A stretch of DNA of 64,000 nt from Branchiostoma lanceolatum (taxonomy: Eukaryota > Chordata > Leptocardii > Amphioxiformes > Branchiostomatidae): positions 12,777,501 through 12,841,500 of the forward strand of contig NC_089726.1 of the NCBI RefSeq assembly GCF_035083965.1, read 5' to 3'. The notes under the pieces are model-generated. The model was not told the origin of the DNA. It made no database searches and saw only the letters and a list, made by a program, of their open reading frames with translations. How positions within the stretch are numbered: the first letter of the stretch is position 1; every line of letters starts with the position of its first letter. The translations under genes were made by a program, and so were the position numbers. Positions 11,432-23,676 of the stretch are shown here, in pieces.

Positions 11432-14400
11432 TCAGCCCTGGTCTTCCATCTGCCTTTCCTTCCGGAGCAGGTATCTGTTGACCAGACGGTCTATTATCAT
11501 CTGCAAAACAAGTGGGTTTAGAAGATGAAATACACGTCTCGCTGTTAATTCAACTTTATTAGCAGCTAAAAGACCAAATGAAAAGAAATGGATGGCTTAA
11601 CAATCAGGACTTATGCTACATTGTTTAAAATAACATGCCTTTTCTAGTCAATTCGTGTTCAGCCTGATATGTATGTTTTTGTCAGTCGACTTGACAAAAC
11701 GTTAGGATAGATTGATCACCAAGCAGATTTACCGGTGGCGATGACAGTATCCAAAGGGCAAAAGCAGTCCCATAACAAGTCCACGGCCACTGTCCCAGTT
11801 GGAATGCTTTTCCACTTTGGATACTGTCATCGTCACCGTTAAATCTGCTTGGAGATTAAGGATAGAACAGAAAGGTATGCATAACCTTTTCTTTCCATAC
11901 TGCTATCAAACATACCTTGTACTTTTCTTGTCTTTCTTGTTGAGACGGTGACGGTGGGTGGACACTTCCCTGCCCCTGAAACCAACCAGTCGAAACGATT
12001 GTTAGCTCGGAACATGTAGCACTACCTACCTGCTAAGCACAAAGACATACGCCTACAGACTTTGCCTCCTTTTTTTTGTCAACAACGATTAGAATAAGAA
12101 AAAGATAGGTAGCTAGCTAATTCTAGAAACGGGTGGATCAGTGAAAGAAAATTAAGATAAGATGGCTACAGCATCCGGTGCTCCAGATGCCTCATCCAAG
12201 TACAGACGACATAGAAAGAGTCGTCGGGATATTGCTTGTCACGAACAACATATTATGCACGCCAAAAAATAGTTACGCAACTGGATACAATTTTGAAACT
12301 GTCAGACGTTTCAGACAGCATCCGCTATCTTTCGTCAGTGATAGCGGATGCTGTCTGAAACGTCTGACTGTTTCAAAATTTTATCCAGTTGCTTGAGTAA
12401 CTGTTTTTGACGTATCTTATTACCTGGATGTCTAACCTTCATTAACGTAACACATTATGTAGTTGCCACTCTTTTGCACCTTAGAACATACATAGATGAT
12501 ACGTTGTGTTACGTACAGCTGTGTGCGGAGAGCGTCTGTTTCCCCGGCGACACAGGGCACACAGCAGCCAACTCACGCCGTTCTTCAGCAGCAGGAGCAG
12601 GTTGAAGGGCGGCGCCAGGGACAGGTCAACTCGAAGAGAGAACATGGTGTGCTGTACGATTGCGAACGTCCAGTCTCTTCGCTTGTCATCCTGTAGGATC
12701 GTTTGATAACGAAAACAGCGATAGTCATGTCTGTTTTGCATTCCAACTCTCCTCTCCAACTCGCTGTGCGGTACAAGGATGCCACTATTACTCAGCGGAA
12801 TTAAGTAGAACTGCAACTAAGGCTGTGAGCTGATATTGATTGGCTACTAATTGACCAATGGGTAAGTTCAAATGATTTCTAATCATTATCATTACATTTC
12901 TGTTGTCAATTTTGATTGCTTGATTTCACAATTGATTATGAGCAATCAGCATTCAAATACTTACCTTTTGCGGCCAATCAGTATTCAATGCATGATGGAT
13001 ATACGGGTCACTCTACCGGTGTTCCCGCACAGCAAACATTACTACATTGAATATGCTGAGTGGCCAACGTAGAACTAGCTGACCAATCAATGTGCAGTTA
13101 GCACGACATTGTAGCCAATCTGCGACTTTTATTTCATTGACTGCTAGAGTTCGCTCTTAAATATCCAACGCAACTGTATTGACAATACTACTATAGTGCC
13201 ATTCTTTTAAAATCCGCTTAGTGACGCCAGTAGCACGCAAACACTTACTTGTGTTCTCTGGTATGAGTCGCTCATGATGGCGATCAGCAGGTTGAGCAGT
13301 ACCAGAACTACCATGACATGGAACATCGCAAAGATGAGCTTGCCCACCGCCTCCGTGAGAACCGGCTGCTCGTGGATCCGGAGCGCCTCCAGCGTGTTGT
13401 TGTCAGGGTCCAGCTCCAACATGGACAGGTCAGAGATACCGAAGGTGGCCCAGAATAGGCTCTCTAGAGTCTTGAAAAGGCTGAACAACGACAAATACAG
13501 ATATAGATATATTTCAATCATTGTTCCCGACTGTTTTGCTTTTGTTTCGTCTTTTTTTCTACCCAGTATTCTTACATATTGCTGCAAAGGATTGCAGAGC
13601 TACACAAAGGTGATATCTATTGATAGGAGGCATTAACTAGCATTACACACGTCCTGAGTCTGACTGCTGTATTTTCCTGTCCTACCGATTTTAGCAAGGG
13701 AGTTTCCATCTCGTGGCGATAGGCTTAGAACAAATTCAAGGCGAACGTCGCTGGCAAGATATCCTTACATGTTGCTGTTTCAAACATGCACAAATGTAAT
13801 GAAAAAGTTATAAAGACTATAGTATGACATAATCATGGGCCTATGATCCTATAATTTGTCGCTTTCTTAACTTCTCTAGACTACTCACGTGCTGAATCCA
13901 TGCGACGCTTGACAGCCCACTGTCTTCAGGTTACTTTTGGAATACTTTTCACAAAGGTAGTCGTGAACCGTCCCGTAGTACCAGTACAGCTGGTTCAGCC
14001 CGCTCGCGAAGGCAAACGCGACCAGACCGGACATGGAGAGGAAGTTGACGATGTCCGCAAACATCCGTCCGATGGAGATCATCAGTGTCCCCAGGTAGCG
14101 GTTGTGGCCGAAGATGGACACAGAGCGCATGAACACGGCAATGGTGAAGAGGGAGAAGATGGCGTCAGCCACTGCAACAGGCCGGAAGATGTCTGGTTTT
14201 GCCTTTGTCATCCACACAGTAGCAACAGTGTCCTCACTATAGACATCGAGCTGTAGACAAAAAAATCCGTCAAACAATTATCGTAACGTTTAAGATTAGG
14301 CGACTGCAAAGCTAGACTTAAAAGGAAAGCAAGTCGTACCTCTGCATTAGAATATGCATTTGGTGTTACACATGTATATATATCCTTACCTTGAGAAGAA

Positions 14401-17400
14401 ATGGTTCGGTGAAGGTTTTTTTCGTCAGTATGAAAGCTGCTAATTCTCACTTTTTACGACTTCCATGCGATTCAACTGTTTTGAAACACAATGTCACCAG
14501 GCGGAGATTATGAGCCTATATATCTTTTCTAAGCTCATGTGACGTGATCCTGTACTCACACTGGATCCGATTAAAACCTAAAATGACGTGCCAATTTTAC
14601 TAGCGTTAGCTAGTGTGAGGTATGTATACCATTCTTACGGTGTGTTGAATGGATATCTTACCCGGGCTTGAGCCACAAACCGAAGTGCAAGCTGTGCCAG
14701 GTACAGGGCCACGAGCGTGAAGTCCAGAATGTTCCAAAACTGTCTGAAGTACCTCCCAAAGCCCTCGAGTCGAACTTCGTGTAGCTCTTCCAAAAAGATG
14801 CCTGGAAAATAAATTCATAGTACCTCATAGCCGTAGACATTTTACGAGAATATGGTTATCAGATTATGTTCTAGTCTCGTGTCTATGTTAGATAGAGAAA
14901 ACCGATTCATGAATAAAAAGAAGCTACGATCAACTGCGTGTGTAATGCACGGGGAATGCGAAAGTCTAGATTAGGAAACGATTCTTTGACGCTACAAAAA
15001 GAAATGACAAGTTGTGCATCATTTGGAACTGGGCATCATTTGAGATGCAGACATTTGTCTATCAGAACAGAAGATGATGGAAATGTTGCGACACTTACTA
15101 GCCACCCACAGCATGATGAACATCTGGGACACTGACAGCTCTATGTACGGTACGCGCAAAGGTGTTCCCTGGACGATACTGTCCACCTCCACCGCTCCAA
15201 CCTGGTAGTACTGAGTCTCAATCAGCAGCAGGGCCATAAACATGAACCACGACATGTTCCAGCAGTACTCGCGGACGAAGTATAGTCTTGAGAACCTCCC
15301 AATCTTTGAGGCGGAAAAAAGAGACGTTTGTGGCGCGTTTAATATGATCTACTCTTCATCGCTACTGTGTGTATAGTTGGACTTGTTGTGTAGTCAATTA
15401 CTGATAAGCACAAAACAACTTTTCTTCTACACGTGGGTATTCATTAAGAATAAATCGATATCAGGTTTCTGATCTCATTTCTTGAAATACCTTTATACAA
15501 TATTCATGACCGTGACTTACTAGAGTATGTGACACACTTGTGTAATGGTGCTCTACCGTCTGTTGTAAACATATAAGAGCCGATTGAAAATGAACCTCAC
15601 CTTGGAGTCCGGTGCGATAATGTATGCCAGGCACAGCAGTGGGTATGATAATTGAATTGCGAGTCCCCAAAGTGCTGCGTAGATGACAGGCTTCTTCTCC
15701 CAATTTCTGAATACTTCATGGAAGTCGAACACCTCCGTGAGCCTTGAATGCATGATGTACTCCACGCAGAGAGGCTGCGTCACGAACTAAGTGATGAGAA
15801 AGACACCACGTCACGATTACGTTACAACATTATGAAATATCAGAATTCTGCAACGATTCAACTGATTTTATACAACCTCAGAAGGTTGCCAGCCTCTCTC
15901 TCCCTCGTTCTATGCGTCTCTATCTGTCTCTCTCAATCCCCCCTTTCTCTGTCAACCCCTCTCCGAGACCTAGTCTCTTAGATTTCTCTGCATAAACGAT
16001 ATTACTGTTACCTGTCGTTGCTTGAGGTCCACGGCCAATTGCAGAGTACCAACCAACTCATCGGGCCGGCCTTCCGGGTCGTCCGTGTGTCCCAGGATGT
16101 CCAGTTCCTCGTTGCTGCGTACTTCCTCCAGCAGCTCACAAGCTAACGTCTCGCACTGATCCGCCAGCCGCTCCAGCTCAGGTCGGTACTGCTCCCGCTT
16201 CCAACAAACGTCTCGCAGAGCCTTGGCCGTCCGGAAGGCCGTTCGGAACGGGTCGGTACTGGTCAGGAGGATGTAAAACGGACTGCACACCGCGCGGTAC
16301 GCGTCCAGCCAAGCCTGGGCTTGACTGATGGAAAGTGTCCACTGATAAGCGTCTGTTTCAGGTCTAGGGAAGCCAGCCTGAAGCAGCATCTTCAGGATAT
16401 CGTAGTTGTTCTTGAGGGCTGCCAGCATTACCGGAGTCATGTAGCCGGGGAAAGCGCGGCTGCTCATCTGGGAAATGTAAGAAATTGTCTACTGCAAAAC
16501 TTTATCAGGGCTTAATCATCAAGACTCATATGTATCTATCAGCTTACGTAGAAGCTTCACAGGTCCTACACAATGCCAGCTTACCCAAAGAGAAAATACG
16601 GCCATACCATGTTCCCAATAAATGGTCCTAATACATATGACCAAGTAAGATACGCACACTGAAAGTAAGATATGTGACCATGAAACGTCAGAGGCTTTTG
16701 TTAATGTGCTTGTCACATATCCTTGATGATTCAAACATCACCTGTTAAGCAGCGAATTGGGAACTATTTGCTATAGCAAGAATGGGACATTTACAACGCC
16801 CTATCTATATAACGTTAACGTTTGGTGAAAAAAAACCGTCTTGTTGTACATATCCGCTAAGTTGACCTCTGAAGACCCTGCAGTTGTTTGAAACTGATCC
16901 CTACTCAATCACGGAGATTGAAGAAGATTACACAGGCGCTGTTTCTGATATCCGACATTTGAAACTCTGGAGATTTCGTAATGACAGGATCTAGCAGTTT
17001 TAGGAGGAGAGGATCATATCATCAATCATGGATAAACTGGGGATTTAAAAAATCTGGCTTCGCGTGCATAACATGATGATTATCCTCACCATGCCTTTCA
17101 TTTGACGTTCTGTTGCTTACATGCTTGTACGGACGTAGCTACAACACATTGGCGAATACTAATTCTTATGAATAAGCGTGCATTTCAACAAACAAACAAG
17201 CGTGCATGACCACCACTACTAGTTTACATCCAATGACAAAAGCTGACAGGCTTATCACCTTCTTTTAGCCCTAATGAAACTGAAACTCCATATTTCCCAT
17301 TTGTCAAAGGTATTCTGAAGTAAACGAACAACCAACACGTTTAAAGAAATGTATAGTACAATTAATCCTCCGTTTCTGACAAAGCCAGAAGGCAATTACA

Positions 17401-17895
17401 AGTGCATTATTAAGCTAGTGTGTTACGTTAAAAGGGCGGTTATACCGGCTATACAATACAGATATACAATGCAGATCTACAGTACAGGTTTAGGCTAAAC
17501 CTTCCTCCTGCTTTGGATGGATACGCCTCAAAATCTATGGCTGAATGATCTTTCTTCTAAAATCACTGGTGACAGTTTCTCACCTCATGTTCCTCACCAT
17601 CTGCCGGGCTGGTGTCATCTCTAGGAACTCTGGCCAGCAGCATCTGTACCGCAGCTCGGTCCTCCCTGTCCACGGCGTGCAGTAAAGCGGCCCTGATCGG
17701 CGCACCGTGATCTAACAGAACTCCAGCCGCCTCCAGGGAGCCATTGTCAATGGCGAGCTCCAACACGGACCGTCCGAACCTGTCCTTAAACAACCTGTAG
17801 TCGTCAGGACCGGCACTCAGCTCCCACAGGAGCTCAGATAGTTCTGAGGCGTTGTTGGTGCGGGCGAGTGTCAAAACCCGTTCCTCCATGGTCAT
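11432..17895 (-). CDS. TRPC-like cation channel, paralog A (10 coding exons, 731 aa)
   Basis: Joined exons in transcript order: 17895-17584, 16467-16012, 15786-15601, 15303-15099, 14801-14662, 14250-13889, 13480-13249, 12690-12517, 11975-11916, 11500-11432 (TGA). All introns are GT-AG and keep frame. Predicted product: a plasma-membrane, probably Ca2+-permeable tetrameric channel subunit. Residues 1-130 are ankyrin-type repeats ([33 protein letters not shown]), and 150-250 match the TRP_2 region of TRPC channels. A pre-S1 hydrophobic stretch lies in exon 3. S1 and S2 are in exon 4, S3 in exon 5, S4-S5 in exon 6, and pore plus S6 in exon 7 (LFWATFGISDL about 563-573; [15 protein letters not shown]). 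The TRP region has DWTFA and LAPPFN. The C-terminus stops after RYLLRKERQMEDQG, so the long tails of vertebrate TRPCs are absent. Start: first of two close ATGs (MTMEER). The last exon-8 donor (GTACGT) is weakest. Confidence 0.88.
11720..11854. repeat. Fold-back element in TRPC-A intron 9
   Basis: Arms of about 38 bases ('ccaagcagatttaccggtgg...tatccaaag' and 'ctttggatactgtcatcg...aaatctgcttgg') are reverse complements with only a few mismatches, around a ~55-base centre. A truncated relative lies at 57467-57571 in an intron of paralog D, so this is a small mobile inverted-repeat (MITE-like) family. Confidence 0.85.
12259..12413. repeat. Near-perfect long hairpin in TRPC-A intron 8
   Basis: Two arms of roughly 70 bases face each other around a loop of about 10 bases at 'ttcgtcagtg'. 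The inner ~50 bases ('gacgtttcagacagcatccgctatc' and complement) match almost perfectly, while the outer part ('aaaaaatagttacgcaactgg' against 'ccagttgcttgagtaactgttttt') has a few mismatches. The transcript could form a stable stem. It is most likely a fold-back MITE; I see no hallmark that would make it a microRNA precursor. Confidence 0.9.
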
Positions 17896-18170
17896 GGTTA
17901 AAAGTTGAGTGATCTTTTGTTGACACTGAACAGCGAGTAATGCTCTTCTACGGAACACGACACATGGTTGGCGCCTGACCACGTGAAGGCATGATAATAA
18001 GGAAAGGAGGAGCTCGAGCATACCTAGATGGTGTTGGTCTAAGTGTGTATTGGGCCCGGGATGGTTACAATATTTGTCTATGCGGAGGTCTGTAAGCACA
18101 CAGCCTGTGCAGAGGCCTGCGAGCACCTCTGAGGAGGCTGCAACCTTTGTCGTTCCGGGCTTTCTTAGGG

Positions 18171-18399
18171 CCCTGTCACACTTGTGCGTATATTCAAGGG
18201 CGCGTGAGTTGCGCATTAAATTTTTTTTGGTTTAAGTAGGGTTTGCGGGGGAAAAGATGTTTTCTACTTTGACCCACCGTTGTGCAGCCTAGTGATCGAA
18301 CCTAAGAAATCACTTATTCGGCTGCAAACTTAACCTACACCAAAAACATGTTAATACGCAACTCATGCGGACTTGTATATACGCACAAGTGTGACAGGG
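18171..18399 (+). mobile_element. MITE-like element with ~50-bp terminal inverted repeats (family 1, copy 1)
   Basis: The element begins CCCTGTCACACTTGTGCGTA and ends with its reverse complement (...TACGCACAAGTGTGACAGGG). Inverted arms of about 50 bases enclose a ~130-base AT-rich core that contains 'gttttctactttgacccaccg'. There is no coding capacity. A second copy, with the core in the opposite orientation, is at 21280-21509. Confidence 0.85.
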
Positions 18400-19240
18400 G
18401 CTTTAGTTTTGAACATGTTCATAACGTCGCGGAGGTGACGGCGTGCATGGCGCTCTCTGAGCGCTCCCTCAACGCTCCCAGGGCGATGTTTGCGATCTCC
18501 TGGCGCTCGCTCCGCGCTCTGGCCAATTTGAGATCGCAAAGAGATCGCGATGAGAGCGCCGTCCTAGTGGAATGGGGGTATAAGTTATACCAGTTATACA
18601 TTAGTGTCACTTTGTGCACTTCTTGAATACAGGAATAAAAGGCATGTCTCTTCAATTCTTGTAACGACGGTGTGGTGAAACTTTAGCTGTCTTTTTTAAA
18701 AACTTTGTGGATTAACATTCCTGCCAACCCCTGCGATAGTTCGTAAGAATCCCCGTAGATTTAAAAGTCTAGACGCTGTGAACTTTGACAAGATAAGCTG
18801 TCTAACCGGTTGAAGCAACACTCCGAGGTGCGGCGAGTGCACGGTCAGTTCACCTGTCACGAAGCTCTGACGACAGTACCACAGACTCAACACCAGCAGT
18901 GGAACACGGACAGCATTCATCAAGCTGTAAGTACAGTATGTTCAGCTACTTTGTCATCATATATACGTGTACATCTTGTTGTCAGGGTGAAATAGGCCAT
19001 TAATCTGCCTGTATTAGCCAACGTTTATATAAACGCCCCTCGGCGTAGCACAGATTATATCGGGCTAGCCGCACTAGGTAGACCGGGTTATTACATCAAA
19101 ACATTGCATATCTAGAGCTCTCAATAAAGCATCGTTTGAAAATGAGAGCTTAATCGTATTAGTATAAACTATATTATCACGCTGTGAAATTATAATTTTG
19201 GAGGTACGTTTTCATCCATTCTATACATTCACATCGTCCG
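18400..19240. other. Non-coding stretch; 18.4-18.6 kb related to the repeat block
   Basis: 18440-18590 ('cgctccctcaacgctcccagggcgatgtttgcgatctc...ctagtggaatgggggtataag') is a diverged copy of segments at 21.98-22.2 and 24.12-24.33 kb. It includes a short inverted repeat around 'gcgatctc..gagatcgc'. The rest (18600-19240) shows no supported gene. Confidence 0.5.
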
Positions 19241-19676
19241 TTCACAGAAGACGATGCAAAATGAGCTATTTCGAAAGATAGACCGTGGATTATTAACTTC
19301 CACGGCCGTGGAACTGCCCACTTTAAGTGGGTCTATTTGGCGTTGTTGCAAATATCTGAAAACAGGAGCATGACGATTTTATACTAATCTACTATTCTGG
19401 ATTTATAGAAATGGGGGCGTTGTAACAGACGAGGGCAAAACGGTTGAATAAACAGTAATAAATTGGAAGTAGTTGAACGCTTTTATATCGATCCAGAACG
19501 CTGCTTGAAGGCAAGATGAAAAAGAAAACACACTTTTCAATGTGAAGTAAGGAAGTTTGTAAAACCGTCTGGAACAATGATTACATTGCGGCCATATTAA
19601 GCCACAATCGGTATGGTGGGGGCAGTATAATTTTTGGGTGCCAGAAAAGGGGGCGTTGTCAGCAGACAATAGACAT
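19240..19676 (-). repeat. Inverted partner of the segmental-repeat unit
   Basis: Reading the minus strand, 19676-19260 resembles 21110-21660 and 23330-23650: the '...aacgcccccttttctggca', '..ccacggccgtgg' and 'caacgccaaatagaccca' landmarks appear in the same order. The 12-base palindrome ccacggccgtgg marks the end in each copy. This inverted arm together with the direct copies suggests an original element of about 2.3 kb with long terminal inverted repeats. Confidence 0.75.
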
Positions 19677-21279
19677 GAGCTAGATGTTAGTTTAGAGGTT
19701 GTGGAATTTTGAAGGTTTAGTTTTCTGAGCAACATGCTCGAATGAGGACTTTACCATCAGCAGTATATCAGCATTTTCTATGAACACAAGACCATGCACC
19801 ATTTTACCGTGTTCCCCGAGACACTACCGAGCATAGAAGGGGGCGTGTGCACGTGCTGCCACGTCGCCCTTTTTTCAGATCACGGGTAACTTTTGCTGAA
19901 TTCTTAGTTAACCAATTGTATAGTTTTCGTTTCATTTTATTTATTTGTATTGGGACTCCAGGAAGAATAGTGCATATTGTATATCACTAATGGAGATCTA
20001 AATAAAACAAACAAACAAACAAACTTAACAAGCTGGCTCTCAACAATTGTATAGATTCGTTCAAGTGTCAAATCCAGACAAAATCTAATTACTCCCATCG
20101 ACACAAAACAAGAGTCAGTCTAAAACATCTGAAAGCGACATGCGACAGTCGGCACATGATACTGTCAAAAACTCATCCTGTGCTGGAAGTTAGTACACGG
20201 CATAATCCATAAAAAGCGTATTTGAGTCGTGTACAGTTTCAACGTATTGACTACATATACAAAGTGATATTGTCCTTCATTCCCTATTTCTGCAGGCCAT
20301 CTGCAAAAGCGTGCCACACTGTGGAATCCTCGTTTAGAAGGAACAAATAATGAGTTTTAAGGGCCATGTCTATGTAGATTCTATATTTTCATTATCAAGA
20401 ACAACCTTAGATATGCCCTTTTTTATGGATTATTCCGTGTACTAATCTATATCTATACAATGGATGTACATATATATATATATGTCAAAGGAATACACAA
20501 CCATCATTTATGCAGGATAACACATCCTCAAGGTGCCTATCGTGTTTATGAGTACAATGCTGTGGACTGCCAGGTAGTTCTCTCCAAACAAACTCTACAT
20601 CTATGATAAGAATAGTATATTCGGAGATTTGTGTTTTTAATGTGAGCATATAAAGACATGCTCGTGTGTCATGACCTACTCCCTTATTATGTGGAGACAC
20701 TGTCCCAGACATTGCCCCAGGGACAAAATCTTCAAATGCCGGTGTCTGTCACCAACTGGTCGGTCGGCCAATTTTGGCGTGCCTTAAGTTTGTGGTTTCA
20801 GGCGATTTCACATTGGGTGCAAAAACGCCAACGTGGGAAAACAACACAAGACAATTTTGCACCGGTATATTGCACAGGTGTATCAAGAGACCGTAGATTG
20901 TTGACTTCTACCGGCGTGGAATTTGGTAGTAACATTTTGGGCAATGGGAATCGTGGAATGGGGATCATGATAAACAACTGCCCCGGGTTTGGTATCTTTA
21001 TGCACCTATGCCCAACTTATTCACTGTCTGTTGAACTCGGCCACTCCACTGTCTGCTGACAACGCCCCCTTTTCTGGCACTCACAAATAATACTGCCCCA
21101 CTATACCAATTGTTGTCTAATTTGTCCGCAATGTAATCATTGTTACAGAAAACTTTACAAACTACAGTACCTCACTTCTCTTTTTTCATCTTGCCACCAT
21201 GCAGCGTGCCGGGTCAATATACAATCACTAAAACTACTTCCATTTTATGTCTTACTTGTTCACTGCCCTTGTATAAAGC

Positions 21280-21509
21280 CCCTGTCACACTTGTGTGTAT
21301 ATACAAGCCCGCATGGGTTGCGTATTAACATGTTTTTGGTTTAGGTTAAGTTTGCAGCTGAAGAAGATATTTCTTTGGTTTGATAACTAGACTGTTCAAC
21401 GGTGGGTCAAAGTAGAAAACAACTTCCTTCCCGTAAAATTTACTTAAACCAAAATAATGTTAATGCGCAACTCACGCGCACTTGAATATACGCACAAGTT
21501 TGACAGGGC
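21280..21509 (-). mobile_element. MITE-like element (family 1, copy 2), nested in repeat unit 1
   Basis: It has the same terminal inverted repeats as 18171-18399 (CCTGTCACACTTGTGTGTAT ... ATACGCACAAGTTTGACAGG), with the core reading 'cggtgggtcaaagtagaaaac', i.e. inverted relative to copy 1. It interrupts the segmental unit: in unit 2 the flanking sequence ('cactgcccttg' / 'aagacaa(t/c)gcccccttttc') is continuous near 23477-23500. The insertion therefore post-dates, or was lost after, the unit duplication. Confidence 0.85.
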
Positions 21510-21700
21510 CCGAAGACAATGCCCCCTTTTCTATCAACCTAAAATACTGGACTAGAATAAAATCATCATGCTCCTCTTTCCATTTATTTGCAACAACGCC
21601 AAATAGACCCAATAAAAGTGGTCAATTCCACGGCCGTGGAAGTCAACAATCCATGGTCTTTGGCAATCGCTTGATCATTGCGAATCGTCTTCTAGACCTC

Positions 21701-21887
21701 TGTGAACACAGCCTATGCGGAGGTCTATAAGCACACGGCCTGTGCGGAGGTCTATAAGCACACGGCCTGTGCGGAGGTCTATAAGCACACGGCCTGTGCG
21801 GAGGCCTGTGAGCACACGGCCTGTGCGGAGGCCTGTAAGCACACAGCCTGTGCGGAGGTCTGTGGGCACCCCTGCGGAGGCTGTAAC
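21701..21887 (+). repeat. 27-bp satellite array 1 (about 7 units)
   Basis: Units close to 'gcacacggcctgtgcggag|gtctataa' repeat every 27 bases about seven times. Because 27 is a multiple of three and the unit lacks stops in several frames, several overlapping open frames cross it on both strands; these are artefacts of the repeat. An enlarged relative lies at 23677-24050. Confidence 0.95.
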
Positions 21888-22082
21888 TTTTGTCATTCCG
21901 GGCTTTCGTAGTTTCAAGGAGGTTAACCTCCTTGGTAATTTGAACATGTTCAAAACAGTCGCGGAGGTGACGGCGCGCTAGCTCCCTGAGCGCTCTTTCA
22001 ACGCTCCCAGGGCGATGTTTGCGATCTCTTGGCGCTCGCTCCGCGCTCTGGCCTATTTGAGATCGCAAAGAGAGCGCGGTGA

Positions 22083-22160
22083 TAGTAGCCTGGGTGCTAT
22101 CCTATTTCTACCGGGGCTCCTACCCTTTAGGGTAGAAATAGAATGGCACCCTGGCTACGG
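22083..22160. repeat. Short hairpin (22.1 kb copy)
   Basis: 'tagcctgggtgctatcctatttctacc' pairs with 'gggtagaaatagaatggcaccctggcta' around a ~17-base loop. The same hairpin recurs at 24225-24298 at the equivalent place in repeat unit 2. It is likely a small fold-back element carried by the segmental duplication. Confidence 0.85.
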
Positions 22161-23676
22161 TGATAGCGCAGTCCGCGGCTAGTGGAATGGGGGTATAAGC
22201 GACACTCAGTCTGTCACATTAGTGTCACATTGTCACATCTTGAATACATCTTGATCAGCTAGATGTTAGTTTAGAGGTTTGGTTCGAGATCAGCTAGGTG
22301 TTAGTTTAGAGGATTGCTTCGAGGCCAGCTAGATGTTAGTTTAGAGGTTTGGTTCGAGATCAGCTAGATGTTAGTTTAGAGGTTGTGGAATTTTAAAGGT
22401 TTGATTTTCTGACCAACATGCTCGTATGAGGACTTAACCGTCAGCAGTATATCAGCATTTTCTATGAACACAAGACCATGCAACATTTTACCGTGTTCCC
22501 CGAGACACTACCGAGCCTAGAAGGGGGCGTGTGCGCGTGCTGCCACGTCGCCCTTTTTTCAGATTACGGGTAACTTAACAAGTTGGCTCTCAACCATTGT
22601 ATAGATTCGGTCAAGTGTCAAATCCAGACAAAATCTTATAACTCCCATGTCGACACAAAACAAGAGTCTATACAATGGATTATATACATATATATCTATA
22701 TCATATGTATACACAACCATATATATCCTCGCAGGATAACACATCCTCAAGGTGCCTATCGTGTCTATGAGTACAATACTGTCGACTGCCAGGTAGTACT
22801 CTCCAAACAAACTCTCCATCCACGATAACGATAGCACATTCGGACATTTGTGCTTTTAATGTGAGCATATAAAGAAATGCTCGTGTGTCATGACTTACTC
22901 CCTTATTATGTGGCGACACTGTCCCAGACATTGCCCCAAGGACAAAATCTTCAAATGCCGGTGTCTGTAACCAACTGGTCGGTCGGCCAATTTTGGCGTG
23001 CCTTAAGTTTGTGGTTTCAGGCGATTTCACATTGGGTGCAAAAACGCCAACGTGGGAAAACAACACAAGACAATTTTGCACCGGTATATTGCACAGGTGT
23101 ATCAAGAGACCGTAGATTGTTGACTTCTACCGGCGTGGAATTTGGTAGTAACATTTTGGGCAATGGGATTCGTGGAATGGGGATCATGATAAACAACTGC
23201 CCCGGGTTTGGTATCTTTATGCACCTATGCCCAACTTATTCACTGTCTGTTGAACTCGGCCACTCCACTGTCTGCTGACAACGCCCCCTTTTCTGGCACT
23301 CAAAAATGAAACTCCCCCACTATACCAATTGTTGTCTAATTTGTCCGCAATGTAATCATTGTTACAGAAAACTTTACAAACTTCCTCACTTCTCTTTTTT
23401 CATCTTGCCACCATGCAGCGTTCCGGGTCAATATACAATCACTAAAATTACTTCCATTTTATGTCTTACTTGTTCACTGCCCTTGACTAAGACAACGCCC
23501 CCTTTTCTATCAACCTAGAATACTGGACTAGAATAAAATTATCATGCTCCTCTTCCCATTTATTTGCAACAACGCCAAATAGACCCGATAAAAGTGGTCA
23601 ATTCCACGGCCGTGGAAGTCAACAATCCATGGTCTTTGGAAATAGCTCGATCATTGCGAATCGTTTTCTAATCCTC

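Larger units (their letters stand above)
19677..22364 (+). repeat. Segmental repeat unit 1 (~2.7 kb)
   Basis: The unit starts at 'agctagatgttagtttagaggttgtggaatttt'. It contains, in order, the '..gggggcgtgtgc.cgtgctgcc' region, the 'taacttaacaagctggctctcaac' region, an AT-repeat, a ~750-base block ending in '..caacgccccc', a MITE insertion, the ccacggccgtgg palindrome, a 27-bp satellite array and a hairpin. Unit 2 repeats this order at very high identity. A 133-codon plus-strand frame (20658-21059) is preserved in unit 2 (22877-23278) because the copies are young; I recognise no domain in it. Confidence 0.85.

Noticed and set aside
13900-14256. Plus-strand open frames of 118-120 codons opposite TRPC-A exons (also 13274-13636 and 40057-40410)
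   Set aside because: They are antisense shadows of well-supported TRPC exons, with protein-like composition only because the opposite strand is coding.
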